A stretch of 64,000 nt of DNA. Origin: Coleofasciculaceae cyanobacterium. Lineage in GTDB: Bacteria > Cyanobacteriota > Cyanobacteriia > Cyanobacteriales > Xenococcaceae. Below the pieces are notes generated by a model. That model saw only the letters and a list, made by a program, of their open reading frames with translations. It made no database searches and was not told the origin of the DNA. Both the position numbers and the translations under genes were made by a program. The stretch spans positions 62,001-126,000 of the forward strand of contig DATNPK010000089.1 in the NCBI GenBank assembly GCA_036703275.1, in the 5' to 3' direction. Shown piece after piece: positions 17,360 to 26,179 of the stretch. Numbering within the stretch: the first letter of the stretch is position 1; every line of letters starts with the position of its first letter.

Positions 17360-19618
17360 TTACTCCTCTTCCCAATCAGCATTTTGGGCTTCACTGCCAC
17401 CGCCAACGGTAACGAGGTCGATTTGCTGACGATAGTAATCAACGCTTTTGACCTCTACTTCTACGCGATCGCCTAAACGATAGGCAGTACGATTTTTTCT
17501 GCCTACCAGACAGCTATTACGAGAACGATATTCATACCAGTCATCTTTAAGAGAACTAACGTGAACCAAACCTTCTACCAATAAATCCTCTATTTCCACG
17601 AAGAAACCATAAGACTGTACTCCCGTAATCAAGCCTTCAAAAATTTTACCTGTCCGTTCCTTCATTTGTTCGGCTTTTTTCAATCCAGCCAAATCCCTCT
17701 CTGCGTCTTCTGCCTGTTTTTCGCGGTCATTTAAGAAGGGCAGCATGGTTTGAATATCGATTTCAATTTGTTCTTGGATATTAGGCGGCAGTACCTTCCA
17801 GTTAATTTGTCCGTGACTGCTGCTGCTGGTGAGGTCAACACCGTGTTTGGTGCGGCTATGACGGCGATCGCGTCCATGCTCAAATATCGTCTTTAAAATG
17901 CGTTGAATAATTAAATCGATATATCTTTGACCAGGAGAAATACAGTGAGTGTAACCATCTTCATAAGCTAAACCAAAGTGATGCCCTGGTTTAGTTAAAT
18001 ATTTGACTGGTTTAAAGGTGCTTTGCAGCAGATAATTCAACACCATTACTGCCGAAGAGGTGGCAAATTGTTCGGTAAGCCTTTGGTAGTCTTGAGAAGA
18101 AACTTTGTCTTCGACATTAAGGTCAATATCCAAACCCAAATTATTCCCCAGCTTAATTAAATCTTCTAATTCCTCAACGTCTGGTTCTGCTTGAGTACAG
18201 TAAATTCCTGGCAATTCTAATGCCTGTAGATGTTCGGCAACTGCTTTTCCAGCTAATATAGTTAACTCGGTCAACATCGAGTGTACGGGTAAAGCTGCTA
18301 CACCAAGAATTGTTCCTACCCTTCCTTCATCTTTATAAAGGTTATGAATTTCTGGCGTTGTAACTTCTAAACCACCTCTTTGTAAGCGTTGTGCCTTAAC
18401 CAAAGGACTTATAGTAAAGAATAAATCTTTAAGCAGAAGAACTAGGTTAGCTACTTTTTTACCTGGTCTTTTTTCTGACCCAATCAACTCTTGTGTTTCT
18501 TGATAGGTAAGCTGATGGTCTACTGAAATGACCGAAGGTATAATTTTATATTCGCTCGTATTTCCTTGAGAATCGAGGGTTAGCATTACCGAAATTGTCA
18601 AACGGTTTCTGCCTGGGATTAAAGAACACAGCTTACTGACTTTTTCGGGAAACAAAGGTAAAACTTGTTTGCGTAAGTTTACTGCTACACCGCGTTTTCT
18701 GGCAATACGGTCTAAAACTGTATCCTGTTCTATGTAATGGGCAACGTCGGCAATATGTATGCCTAACTGCCAGTCTCCTGATTCGGTTTTTTCTAAGGTG
18801 AAGGCGTTTTCAATCCAAGGATTATTTTCTAGATTAGATTCGGATTCAATTGTAAAGGTTAACTTGTCTCTTAGATCCTGACGGCTTTTGATCTCTGCTG
18901 CGGGTATACGGGCAGTAGGTAGCTTAGACGTAGCAGCGATCGCTTTTTCGGGAAAGTTTAAGGGAAGGTCATGTTTACAGGAAACAATATCAACATCAGC
19001 AGCTTCTTCGGCATCACTACCTAAAACTTTCGTTACTTTTCCCCAAGGAGGATTTTGTCCTAAAGGATAGCGCAACACGGATACGTGAACCAGATGTTCT
19101 AACGCTGCTTCTAAGTCTTGACCATTTTCTTTGAGGTCTAGTTCAAACAATAAGCGATCGTCTAAAGGTATGGCTTTGTAGTGTGCTTCTTTGTTGGTTA
19201 CTGTGGCAAGCAGCGAAGGATTAGAACGCTCCAAAATCAGTTTGACTTCTCCCTCAGGAGAACGACGACGACTGCCTTCTTTAATGATTTTCACAAAAAC
19301 GCGATCGCCATTCCAAGCATTACTCAGATGACTTTCCCTGACATAAATATCATCAGCATTTTCTTCATCTTGAATCGCAAAGCAAAATCCTTTGCTAGAG
19401 CATCTTAATTTAGCTTCAACCACATTATCTTCATAGATACGGCGATACTTACCTCTTTCTTTAATTAAAACATTGATTTTTTCTAGAGCATCCAAAGTAA
19501 TCTGTAATTTTTGAATACTCTCCTCATCCTCACAACCGAGTTTTTTCTCGATATTTTTGCCCGCAACCAACTTATCATCAACGAACTGAGCGAGTAATGT
19601 AGCGATTGAAAATTCCAT
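17360..19618 (-). CDS. RNase II/R-family protein with degenerate catalytic motif
   Basis: The 752-residue protein has two N-terminal cold-shock-like domains, an RNB core (about residues 240-600) and a C-terminal S1 domain (about 645-740, beginning RTGKIFEGLITGVQSYGFFV). Conserved RNB segments are present (GIHIADVAHYIEQ, LPLFPEKVSKLCSLIPGRNRL). The usual aspartate cluster (TIDxxDAxDxDDA) reads TIESESNLENNPWIENAF here, so the metal-binding aspartates are replaced by Glu or Asn. RNase R normally degrades structured RNA 3' to 5'. This protein may be catalytically weak or have become an RNA-binding factor. The start at 19618 gives full domain coverage. Confidence 0.85.
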   Translation of the reverse strand: MEFSIATLLAQFVDDKLVAGKNIEKKLGCEDEESIQKLQITLDALEKINVLIKERGKYRRIYEDNVVEAKLRCSSKGFCFAIQDEENADDIYVRESHLSNAWNGDRVFVKIIKEGSRRRSPEGEVKLILERSNPSLLATVTNKEAHYKAIPLDDRLLFELDLKENGQDLEAALEHLVHVSVLRYPLGQNPPWGKVTKVLGSDAEEAADVDIVSCKHDLPLNFPEKAIAATSKLPTARIPAAEIKSRQDLRDKLTFTIESESNLENNPWIENAFTLEKTESGDWQLGIHIADVAHYIEQDTVLDRIARKRGVAVNLRKQVLPLFPEKVSKLCSLIPGRNRLTISVMLTLDSQGNTSEYKIIPSVISVDHQLTYQETQELIGSEKRPGKKVANLVLLLKDLFFTISPLVKAQRLQRGGLEVTTPEIHNLYKDEGRVGTILGVAALPVHSMLTELTILAGKAVAEHLQALELPGIYCTQAEPDVEELEDLIKLGNNLGLDIDLNVEDKVSSQDYQRLTEQFATSSAVMVLNYLLQSTFKPVKYLTKPGHHFGLAYEDGYTHCISPGQRYIDLIIQRILKTIFEHGRDRRHSRTKHGVDLTSSSSHGQINWKVLPPNIQEQIEIDIQTMLPFLNDREKQAEDAERDLAGLKKAEQMKERTGKIFEGLITGVQSYGFFVEIEDLLVEGLVHVSSLKDDWYEYRSRNSCLVGRKNRTAYRLGDRVEVEVKSVDYYRQQIDLVTVGGGSEAQNADWEEE

Positions 19619-20173
19619 TTAAAAATTATCCTTATCCAGTTTTAATTTAGTAACATACAACAGAAGCGAAGAAAACTATACTAACCCGTACGCACTGTTT
19701 GCACACTTAGTGCGTTACCTTAAGCCAGGGTTTGTTGAGACGGAAACTTCTTTCACGGTTTAATCCCTGGTAGGGAGACCAATGGCTTTTTTACATCACA
19801 GAGACATAATGACGTAATATACCTCTTTGTGCTTTTACTTAATTGATGCCGTAAGAGTTGAAAGCTATCATGGTTCTTACTTTAAAGGGCTTCAAAAGCA
19901 TAGTGATATTATGTTAACTGCCCAATTTTTTAGAGCTTGGCAATTTTCTCTTGCGGTGGTCACAATCTACTCTGCCCTGAGACAAAGCCTGCCGTAACCA
20001 TTGCTCAATAAATAAATTGATTGTGAAACGCTATTACCAAAATTACGAGTTAATTTATAGTCAATTCAGTATCTATTGTAAATTCTCGATGCTTATTGGC
20101 AAATTTCTTTTTTACCAGAAGATTAAATAGTAGATTGGTACTAACATTTATTTTAAGATTAAATTAAACAAAA
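19619..20173. other. Intergenic region with hairpins upstream of the RNB protein
   Basis: About 555 bases without a protein gene between divergent genes. ACGCACT (19690-19696) pairs perfectly with AGTGCGT (19709-19715). CCAGGG near 19725 can pair with CCCTGG near 19765, and TTTTTT follows near 19790. This part could encode a small structured RNA on the plus strand, but I do not recognise a known family. The remainder is AT-rich leader for the gene at 20174. Confidence 0.3.
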
Positions 20174-20956
20174 ATGATCCTAGCTAAATTTCGTCACAGG
20201 TATCCTCAAGGAAGTTTGGTCAGTGAACTAATTAAAATTGACCGAGGAACATACATCGTTAAAGTTTTGGTACAGGTTAACAACGTAATTTTGGCTACTG
20301 CTTTGGCTGGTGCAGACACAGTTGAAGCTGCCGAGGATGCTGCGAGGCAAAGAGCGATCGCTGCTTTGTTTTTAGACGATCAACCAGCTAATAATAGCGT
20401 TATTGAAGCTACTCCATCCAGAAAAATCTCTTCTGCTACTGCTACATTTATTAAATCAAATATTGAAGCAAACCCACTTGAAAATCAGAATATTGTTAAT
20501 TTTTCTGAAGCTCATTTTAAACAGCCTGAGCCAAGTAGTATGGCCCAGACAAATATTACGACAAGCAATCCGATTTTAGAATCAACCCCAACCCAGCCAA
20601 ACCATAAGTCTGAGGTTAAAGATACGACTCAACCCATCAACACTGCCAATAATCTATTTGGTGAGACATTTACTGCCGAAATTCCGCAAAATTCTGCTAC
20701 ATTATCAGCTAATAGTGTACCAGAATCTATCTTTGAAGCTAATTCGGCTAATACCACTGCGGAAATTGAGGCGATGGACTTTAATGAAATTAAACAACAA
20801 ACTGATATTGAAATTAAACGATTAGGCTGGACTAAAGATCGGGGCAAAGAGTTTCTCAAGAGTCGCTATGGAAAAAGAAGTCGCCTTCATCTAACTGACG
20901 AGCAGCTGCTAGAATTTCTACGCTATCTAGAAAAATTGCCCAATCCAGTTGAATAG
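20174..20956 (+). CDS. Conserved cyanobacterial hypothetical protein with dsRBD-like N-terminus
   Basis: The 260-residue protein has two ordered ends joined by a long Ser/Thr/Asn/Pro-rich linker (about residues 80-200). The N-terminal 75 residues (FRHRYPQGSLVSELIKID, then VLATALAGADTVEAAEDAARQRAIAAL in outline) resemble double-stranded RNA-binding-like folds in pattern. The C-terminal 55 residues (EIKRLGWTKDRGKEFLKS, LTDEQLLEFLRYLEKL) look like a compact helical domain. No catalytic motif is seen. A role in nucleic-acid binding is only inference. Confidence 0.65.
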   Translation: MILAKFRHRYPQGSLVSELIKIDRGTYIVKVLVQVNNVILATALAGADTVEAAEDAARQRAIAALFLDDQPANNSVIEATPSRKISSATATFIKSNIEANPLENQNIVNFSEAHFKQPEPSSMAQTNITTSNPILESTPTQPNHKSEVKDTTQPINTANNLFGETFTAEIPQNSATLSANSVPESIFEANSANTTAEIEAMDFNEIKQQTDIEIKRLGWTKDRGKEFLKSRYGKRSRLHLTDEQLLEFLRYLEKLPNPVE

Positions 20957-21101
20957 GTCAAATTGACTGCTTAAGATTTGTTAAACTCAGTTACTTAGTT
21001 ACTTGAATAAAAATAGTCCTTGAATCATCGTACTAAAATAGCAATAATAGATACAGTTAAACTTAAAAAAGTTTTAGGAGTTACTCGCAAAGGAGAAACC
21101 C

Positions 21102-21413
21102 ATGTTACACCGCAAGATTTATCAACTCTGTCAAGATGATCGTGAAGTTTGTATTTTCTTGCGGGATCAACAACGCTGGATCGAAAGCGGTCGTATTGTT
21201 GATTTCGAGGGAGACATTGTAACGATCCGTTATGAAACTGAAGAAGAAGACGAAGTTAGCTCCTGGGAAGAAATGGTTCGTTTAGACAGCATTGGTGCTG
21301 TTACCCAAAAGCTGGCTTCAGTGTCTAAAACTAATACTGAAATTTCAGTTTCCGATGATTGCCCAGAAGCTGAGCAAATTCATCCCCAGTCACCAGAACA
21401 TAACCCAGAATAA
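21102..21413 (+). CDS. Conserved cyanobacterial small protein (DUF6679-like)
   Basis: The 103-residue protein begins MLHRKIYQLCQDDREVCIFL and has a compact beta-rich core (WIESGRIVDFEGDIVTIRYE) followed by an acidic stretch and a variable tail. I recognise the pattern as a small protein conserved across cyanobacteria, probably DUF6679, of unknown function. A GGAG ribosome-binding site (AAAGGAGAAACCC) precedes the ATG. It shares orientation with the gene at 20174. Confidence 0.75.
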   Translation: MLHRKIYQLCQDDREVCIFLRDQQRWIESGRIVDFEGDIVTIRYETEEEDEVSSWEEMVRLDSIGAVTQKLASVSKTNTEISVSDDCPEAEQIHPQSPEHNPE

Positions 21414-21500
21414 AGGAAAGTTAACGACGATTCGTTATGACTGGGATCATTCATCCATATATTTAATTATTTAATATTTACTACTGGGAATGACTATTAG

Positions 21501-23153
21501 TTAATCAGTTTCGTCATTAGCTTCAAAAACTGGACAGTAACCTTCGGGAACAACTTTGAACCCGTACAAGGGGGAAAATTGATTCCAGCAACGCTGGTTA
21601 TTATAGTGCAAACAGCGATTACAGCAGTCTAAATCTGATGAGATTCGCGCTTGATTATGAGAATTTAATAATTCTCGTTGAGACACTCCTTTTATTACCA
21701 ATTCATTGCCCTGCCATCGAGCCTGAATAATACCTGTATCAGCAATATTTTTCCATCTGGAGTCACCGCTGATATTATCTGGAAGAACTATAGCGATCGC
21801 CGAACCAGCTTCATTTAGCTCTCCTTCATAGTAAACAGGTTGTGGAGCTTGTGGTTGAACAAAGCGATCGCCGATCGGCAATTCCACAAGTATCTCCTGA
21901 GCAGGAGAATGAATTTGGTAGCGATTACGTAATTCTTCTAGACTAGCCAGCTCAAGCAAATAGTTTAAAGAGCCATGAACCAAAATAACGTGTTGCGGTC
22001 GCAAATTATGAATCAACTGAGTCGTATTGCGACCATCGCTATGCTCAGCTAACAAATAAGTTTCGATGGTCACCGAAGATAAACTATGTATTAGCTCTAA
22101 TCTGGGGGAATTTGGGTGAATATATTCTTGGGGATGTTCGGGTAATAATACTAACCATTCGGCAGTTTTGTCGGTTAGATACTGCCACAAATTACTTTGA
22201 TAATCGACTAGAAAAACTCCAGGGTTTTTTTTACCAGCAATAAAGCTATTAGGATGATTGATTCGGCCCATACGAGGGCAAATTCGTTCATCCCAAAATA
22301 AAGATTGGTGTTTGGCAAAATTTTGGACAGATTCGGGAAATTGAGCTAATAACTCTAAATAAATATCGCAGGTTAAAGCGACAGAATCATCGACCCAAAT
22401 ATCGAGATCGCGTCCCGTAAATTGATGATGAGAACGCAAGAGCTTGAGAATTTCTTGTCCTAAGCCAAGGGGAGGAACAGGAAGCAACACATTTTTTCCT
22501 GCTTCAATGGCTTGGTTAATGCGCTCCATCAACTGCTTTTCCTGAAGACGGCGATGGGGATGGCGTACTGTACCGTAACTGCCTTCTAAAATTAGAACCT
22601 CTGGAGCTAGTCCCCGCAAATTCTCAATCGACATTCCTTCGACTAACTGAAAGTTAGAAACCGAAAAATCGCCAGTGTACATTACTTTATAACTGCGATC
22701 GGGCGTGGCGTGAGTAATGATAATCGCCGCAGCACCAGGTAAATGTCCCGCAGGAACTATCTGTATCTGTAAATCCGTCCCAATTTTTAATGGCGATCGC
22801 CAAGACAATGTCTGACACCAATCCAGCTCCCCCTTGCTGCTCTCACTCATCCAGTGACAGCGTAAAAGTTTGGCCGTAACTTCGCTGGTATAAATTGGCA
22901 GGTCGGGATAAGCTTGATGTAGCTTGAGCAGACCACGGCAATGATCGTCGTGGGCATGAGAACAAAAAACTAAATCAGGAGATTGCTCTTGCTCCAGCAA
23001 AGCTGATAAATCTTCTAAACCGCAGTCTAGCAAGATACGGTAGTTACCGATTCGCAACAGCAAACAGACACCTTCGTCTTCATGGCCTGCTGCATAAACA
23101 AAACAGGATAAAGGCAGGGAACTAAAGGTAGTTTTTCCCTGACTTATTTTCAT
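21501..23153 (-). CDS. MBL-fold, beta-CASP-type metallohydrolase (RNase J/CPSF-like)
   Basis: The 550-residue protein has the metallo-beta-lactamase motif SHAHDDHCRG near residues 84-93, further ligands in GHLPGAAA and YTGDFS, and an inserted region of beta-CASP type with HVILVHGS near the end. A Cys-rich tail (DCCNRCLHYNNQRCW) may bind metal. Proteins of this type cleave RNA or related nucleic acids. The length and the Cys-rich tail differ from RNase J itself, so this is a distinct cyanobacterial member. Its substrate is unknown. Confidence 0.82.
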   Translation of the reverse strand: MKISQGKTTFSSLPLSCFVYAAGHEDEGVCLLLRIGNYRILLDCGLEDLSALLEQEQSPDLVFCSHAHDDHCRGLLKLHQAYPDLPIYTSEVTAKLLRCHWMSESSKGELDWCQTLSWRSPLKIGTDLQIQIVPAGHLPGAAAIIITHATPDRSYKVMYTGDFSVSNFQLVEGMSIENLRGLAPEVLILEGSYGTVRHPHRRLQEKQLMERINQAIEAGKNVLLPVPPLGLGQEILKLLRSHHQFTGRDLDIWVDDSVALTCDIYLELLAQFPESVQNFAKHQSLFWDERICPRMGRINHPNSFIAGKKNPGVFLVDYQSNLWQYLTDKTAEWLVLLPEHPQEYIHPNSPRLELIHSLSSVTIETYLLAEHSDGRNTTQLIHNLRPQHVILVHGSLNYLLELASLEELRNRYQIHSPAQEILVELPIGDRFVQPQAPQPVYYEGELNEAGSAIAIVLPDNISGDSRWKNIADTGIIQARWQGNELVIKGVSQRELLNSHNQARISSDLDCCNRCLHYNNQRCWNQFSPLYGFKVVPEGYCPVFEANDETD

Positions 23154-23338
23154 AAAATTAACTCCTAATAACCCAGACTTTGAGCGATTTTTAACACTAA
23201 CGTCAATTAGCGTCTTTGTTTAAAATCTTAAGTTATAAAAGTAGTTTTACTTATTTTAATTTAAAGAGAAGTTAAGTTTATTTATGGTTGTTAATTAACT
23301 TCTGGCAATAGCAATACAGAATTATAGCCTGGCTGTAA

Positions 23339-23461
23339 TTAATGAGCTGAACCGTTGCCATCGTATTTATCAGTATCGTAATAGCCTCCTTTAGTGCCAA
23401 AAAACAGACAGGCTACTGAAAAAATTCCAGTTAAGATTAATATAATCAGTTTGACGTCCAT
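23339..23461 (-). CDS. Small single-pass membrane protein, conserved-looking
   Basis: I start at the ATG at 23461, giving 40 residues: one membrane helix (LIILILTGIFSVACLFFG) and a polar tail ending NGSAH. A longer in-frame start exists but its extra 23 residues look non-coding. The size and shape are those of small thylakoid-associated subunits, but I cannot name it. It lies alone between the MBL and antiporter genes, on the same strand as both. Confidence 0.6.
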   Translation of the reverse strand: MDVKLIILILTGIFSVACLFFGTKGGYYDTDKYDGNGSAH

Positions 23462-23569
23462 AGTTCTAAAAACTCGTTTAATATACCTTACAGTTAATAT
23501 TAATGCGATTTTTGGCAGGCAATTCTGCAAAAAATCTATCGATTAAACTGAATAATTAGCTTATATAGC

Positions 23570-25495
23570 TTATTTTGCCTCTTCAATTTTCTCTGAAGCT
23601 ACCTGAGGCATAGAAGCAGCTACGGAGATTTCTTCTACTTCAGGAAGCTTTTCTAATACAAGGCGAGAAGATTGGTTTCCTCCTGAGAGGCGTTTTAATA
23701 ATTTTGGTCTGGGGTCATGGATCAGATAGTAAATTTCATCTTTGACTTGCCATTCTTCTGCCGCTACTGACACCTGTAGAATGTCTCGGCGTTTTATTAA
23801 TAGAGGCAACATTTCTCCTGCACGAATTAAAGCTTGGAGATGAGCTGACTTAAACAAAAAATCCGACTCTTTTAAAACTGTTTTTCCTAGTTTTATTTGT
23901 CCGTCATTGATATAGCTATTCCATATTTTAACTGGTAATTGAGGAATTAATGCCTGACTAACTTTTGTTTTACTGCTGCTTTCAGTTAAGCTATTTTGAG
24001 GAAACGCAGCTAAGACTCTAGGAGGCTGAAACTCTTCTGCTGCTCGTTGAGCTAAAACTAAGTTAACTTCGCCATTGTTAGTTAGAGCTAAAAACGTTCC
24101 CATAGATTCAATGCCTGCCTCGGCCAACACTTCAGTATCTAGCGCGCTACTCTGAAACACGGGTAGATTATCGGCTTCTGCTTTTTTACAGGCTTCAGGA
24201 TCGGTATCAATCATCACTACAGATTCTCCTAGCTGCTGAAACAACCGACCCATAAAACGACCCAAGGCATCACAGCCAATAATTACTGCTCCTTTAGCAT
24301 CGCTGGAGGTAATCTTTAGCCATTTAGCGACCCACCGCGCTGTTAATCCTTGAAAAAAGACAGTCATCAAAATAGTCAAAAAGACTAGAGCTTTGATGGC
24401 ATCTCCACCGTTAATACCTTTTTCAGTTAATAAAATGGCAAATAAAGAAGCTACAGAGGCAGATACGATACCTTTGGGCGCAATCCAAGCCAAAAATAGC
24501 TTTTGTCGCCAGTTCATGTTGCTATTCCAGGTGCAGACAACAATACTGATCGGTCTTACTACCAGCATGAGAACCCCAACTGACAGCACGCTTCCCCATC
24601 CTAAGGCGAAGACACTAGCAATAGATAGATCGGCAGCTAGCAAAATAAATAATACGGAAACACACAGAACCGTTAGCTGACCCTTGAATCTTTTCAGCAA
24701 TCTTTCTTCAGGTATAGCCGAAGCCTTAACTACGATACCAGCTACCACCGTTGCCATTAAACCAGATTCACTCCGCAAACTTTGTGAAAGACCAAATAGT
24801 CCCCATACTGCTGCCAAAACGACTAGATTTTTTAGTTCGTCTGAAAGACTATTCGCTTTTTTGAGCAATAGTCCTAATAACCAGCCTCCAAGTCCACCTA
24901 CCACCGCTCCAATTCCCAAGCGTAGCAGCAGACCACTCATGATATCCAAAGGCGCAGCATTAGTATTGAGAATCGTATTTAGTACTACTACCGCCAAGAT
25001 TGCGCCAACAGGATCGATTAGTACCCCTTCCCCTTCTAAAAGAGTTGCTACCTGCCGATCTACTCTTACCTGCTTCAGCAAGGGCCCGATTACGGTCGGT
25101 CCTGTCACTACTACCAAAGAAGCATAAAGAAATGCAATTGACCAAGGAAACTCGGCTAGCCAATGAGCTGCCATTCCTCCCCCCACCAGGGTAATTAAAG
25201 TACCAACGGTTACCAAGTTGCGTAAACTACCTGATACTTTGCCCAGTTCTCGTAGTTCTAGATTCAGTCCTCCTTCAAACAAAATGATCGCAACAGAAAG
25301 AGCAACTAATACTTCTAACCCTACTCCCAAATCATGAGGATGAAGTATGTCTAATGAATCCGCACCTAATAAGATGCCGAACAACAATAAAAAAACAATA
25401 CTGGGAACTTGGAAATATTCGGCTACTACTTGTGCGCTGATACCTGCAAGAACGGTAATAACTATTTGTATGGTAATTTGAAAAGATCCTTCCAT
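23570..25495 (-). CDS. Cation:proton antiporter with C-terminal TrkA-N regulatory domain
   Basis: The 641-residue protein has about twelve membrane helices of the Na+/H+ exchanger fold (about residues 8-385, with FEGGLNLELREL and GEGVLIDPVGAI). A Rossmann-type TrkA-N domain follows (AVIIGCDALGRFMGRLFQQLG, acidic residue in MIDTDPEA) and then a TrkA-C-like region. This is the layout of cyanobacterial Nha/Nap and Kef-type antiporters for Na+ or K+. The nucleotide-binding loop is GCDALG rather than GxGxxG. Ion specificity cannot be read from the sequence. Confidence 0.88.
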   Translation of the reverse strand: MEGSFQITIQIVITVLAGISAQVVAEYFQVPSIVFLLLFGILLGADSLDILHPHDLGVGLEVLVALSVAIILFEGGLNLELRELGKVSGSLRNLVTVGTLITLVGGGMAAHWLAEFPWSIAFLYASLVVVTGPTVIGPLLKQVRVDRQVATLLEGEGVLIDPVGAILAVVVLNTILNTNAAPLDIMSGLLLRLGIGAVVGGLGGWLLGLLLKKANSLSDELKNLVVLAAVWGLFGLSQSLRSESGLMATVVAGIVVKASAIPEERLLKRFKGQLTVLCVSVLFILLAADLSIASVFALGWGSVLSVGVLMLVVRPISIVVCTWNSNMNWRQKLFLAWIAPKGIVSASVASLFAILLTEKGINGGDAIKALVFLTILMTVFFQGLTARWVAKWLKITSSDAKGAVIIGCDALGRFMGRLFQQLGESVVMIDTDPEACKKAEADNLPVFQSSALDTEVLAEAGIESMGTFLALTNNGEVNLVLAQRAAEEFQPPRVLAAFPQNSLTESSSKTKVSQALIPQLPVKIWNSYINDGQIKLGKTVLKESDFLFKSAHLQALIRAGEMLPLLIKRRDILQVSVAAEEWQVKDEIYYLIHDPRPKLLKRLSGGNQSSRLVLEKLPEVEEISVAASMPQVASEKIEEAK

Positions 25496-26179
25496 AAGAT
25501 AAGCAAAAAATTAGCGTTCTTTGCAGATTGTCGGTTAAATTGTTAAATAAAATAGATTGCTCAACTTTGTAATAGTTATTTCATTTTATTTACCATTCGA
25601 GTATATTTACTATGCTCAAAACTTGATAATTTTCAAATTAAACTGGTTACTAATTTTAACTTAGTCGAAACTTGTTGATTGACCAGTATTTTAGCATTTT
25701 AGTCTCAGATTGCTCTGCCAGCTCCTTCAACCGCAGAGCAGGGTTAATCGACGGAACTTATTCACCTTCTAAACTTAAGCAGCGATAAAACTTATTAAGC
25801 TGGTTGTCAGAAGATATTTTTCTGGTTAAAGGATAAATTTTGGCTAAGACCTGGTAAAGCTTATCATAGCGATTAGTAAAAAATGAAAATTTTTAATGTT
25901 TTTGGATTGGCTTCGTCAGTACCAACAGAAAAAGATAGACTAATGAAGGTTAAGCTGATCATGAGCTTAATTTTTGTTTGTTCACAAGAATGCTGTCTAA
26001 TAATTTAGAGACTGCTAAGCAGTGTAAAAGGTAATATGTTTGGGTAATTGCAATAGGTCAAAGTAAAATTAAATCTTACTGTCATCAGATAAAAATACGT
26101 TTTAATCTTCATATTTTGGGCTCTTACCAACATGAATCGGAAATACAAATAATTATTTTTTCCTGCTGTTCTAAAACTT
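25496..26179. other. Long intergenic region between antiporter and glycosyltransferase
   Basis: About 680 bases between divergent genes. TGCTCTGC (25711-25718) and GCAGAGCA (25733-25740) form a perfect 8-bp stem. On the reverse strand about 45 codons ending at 25758 are open and could be a gene remnant, but I cannot assign a family. Both flanking promoters must lie here. Confidence 0.35.

Noticed and set aside
25758-25894. Reverse-strand frame of about 45 codons resembling the end of a larger protein
   Set aside because: It could be a gene remnant, but I could not match it to a family or extend it upstream in one frame.
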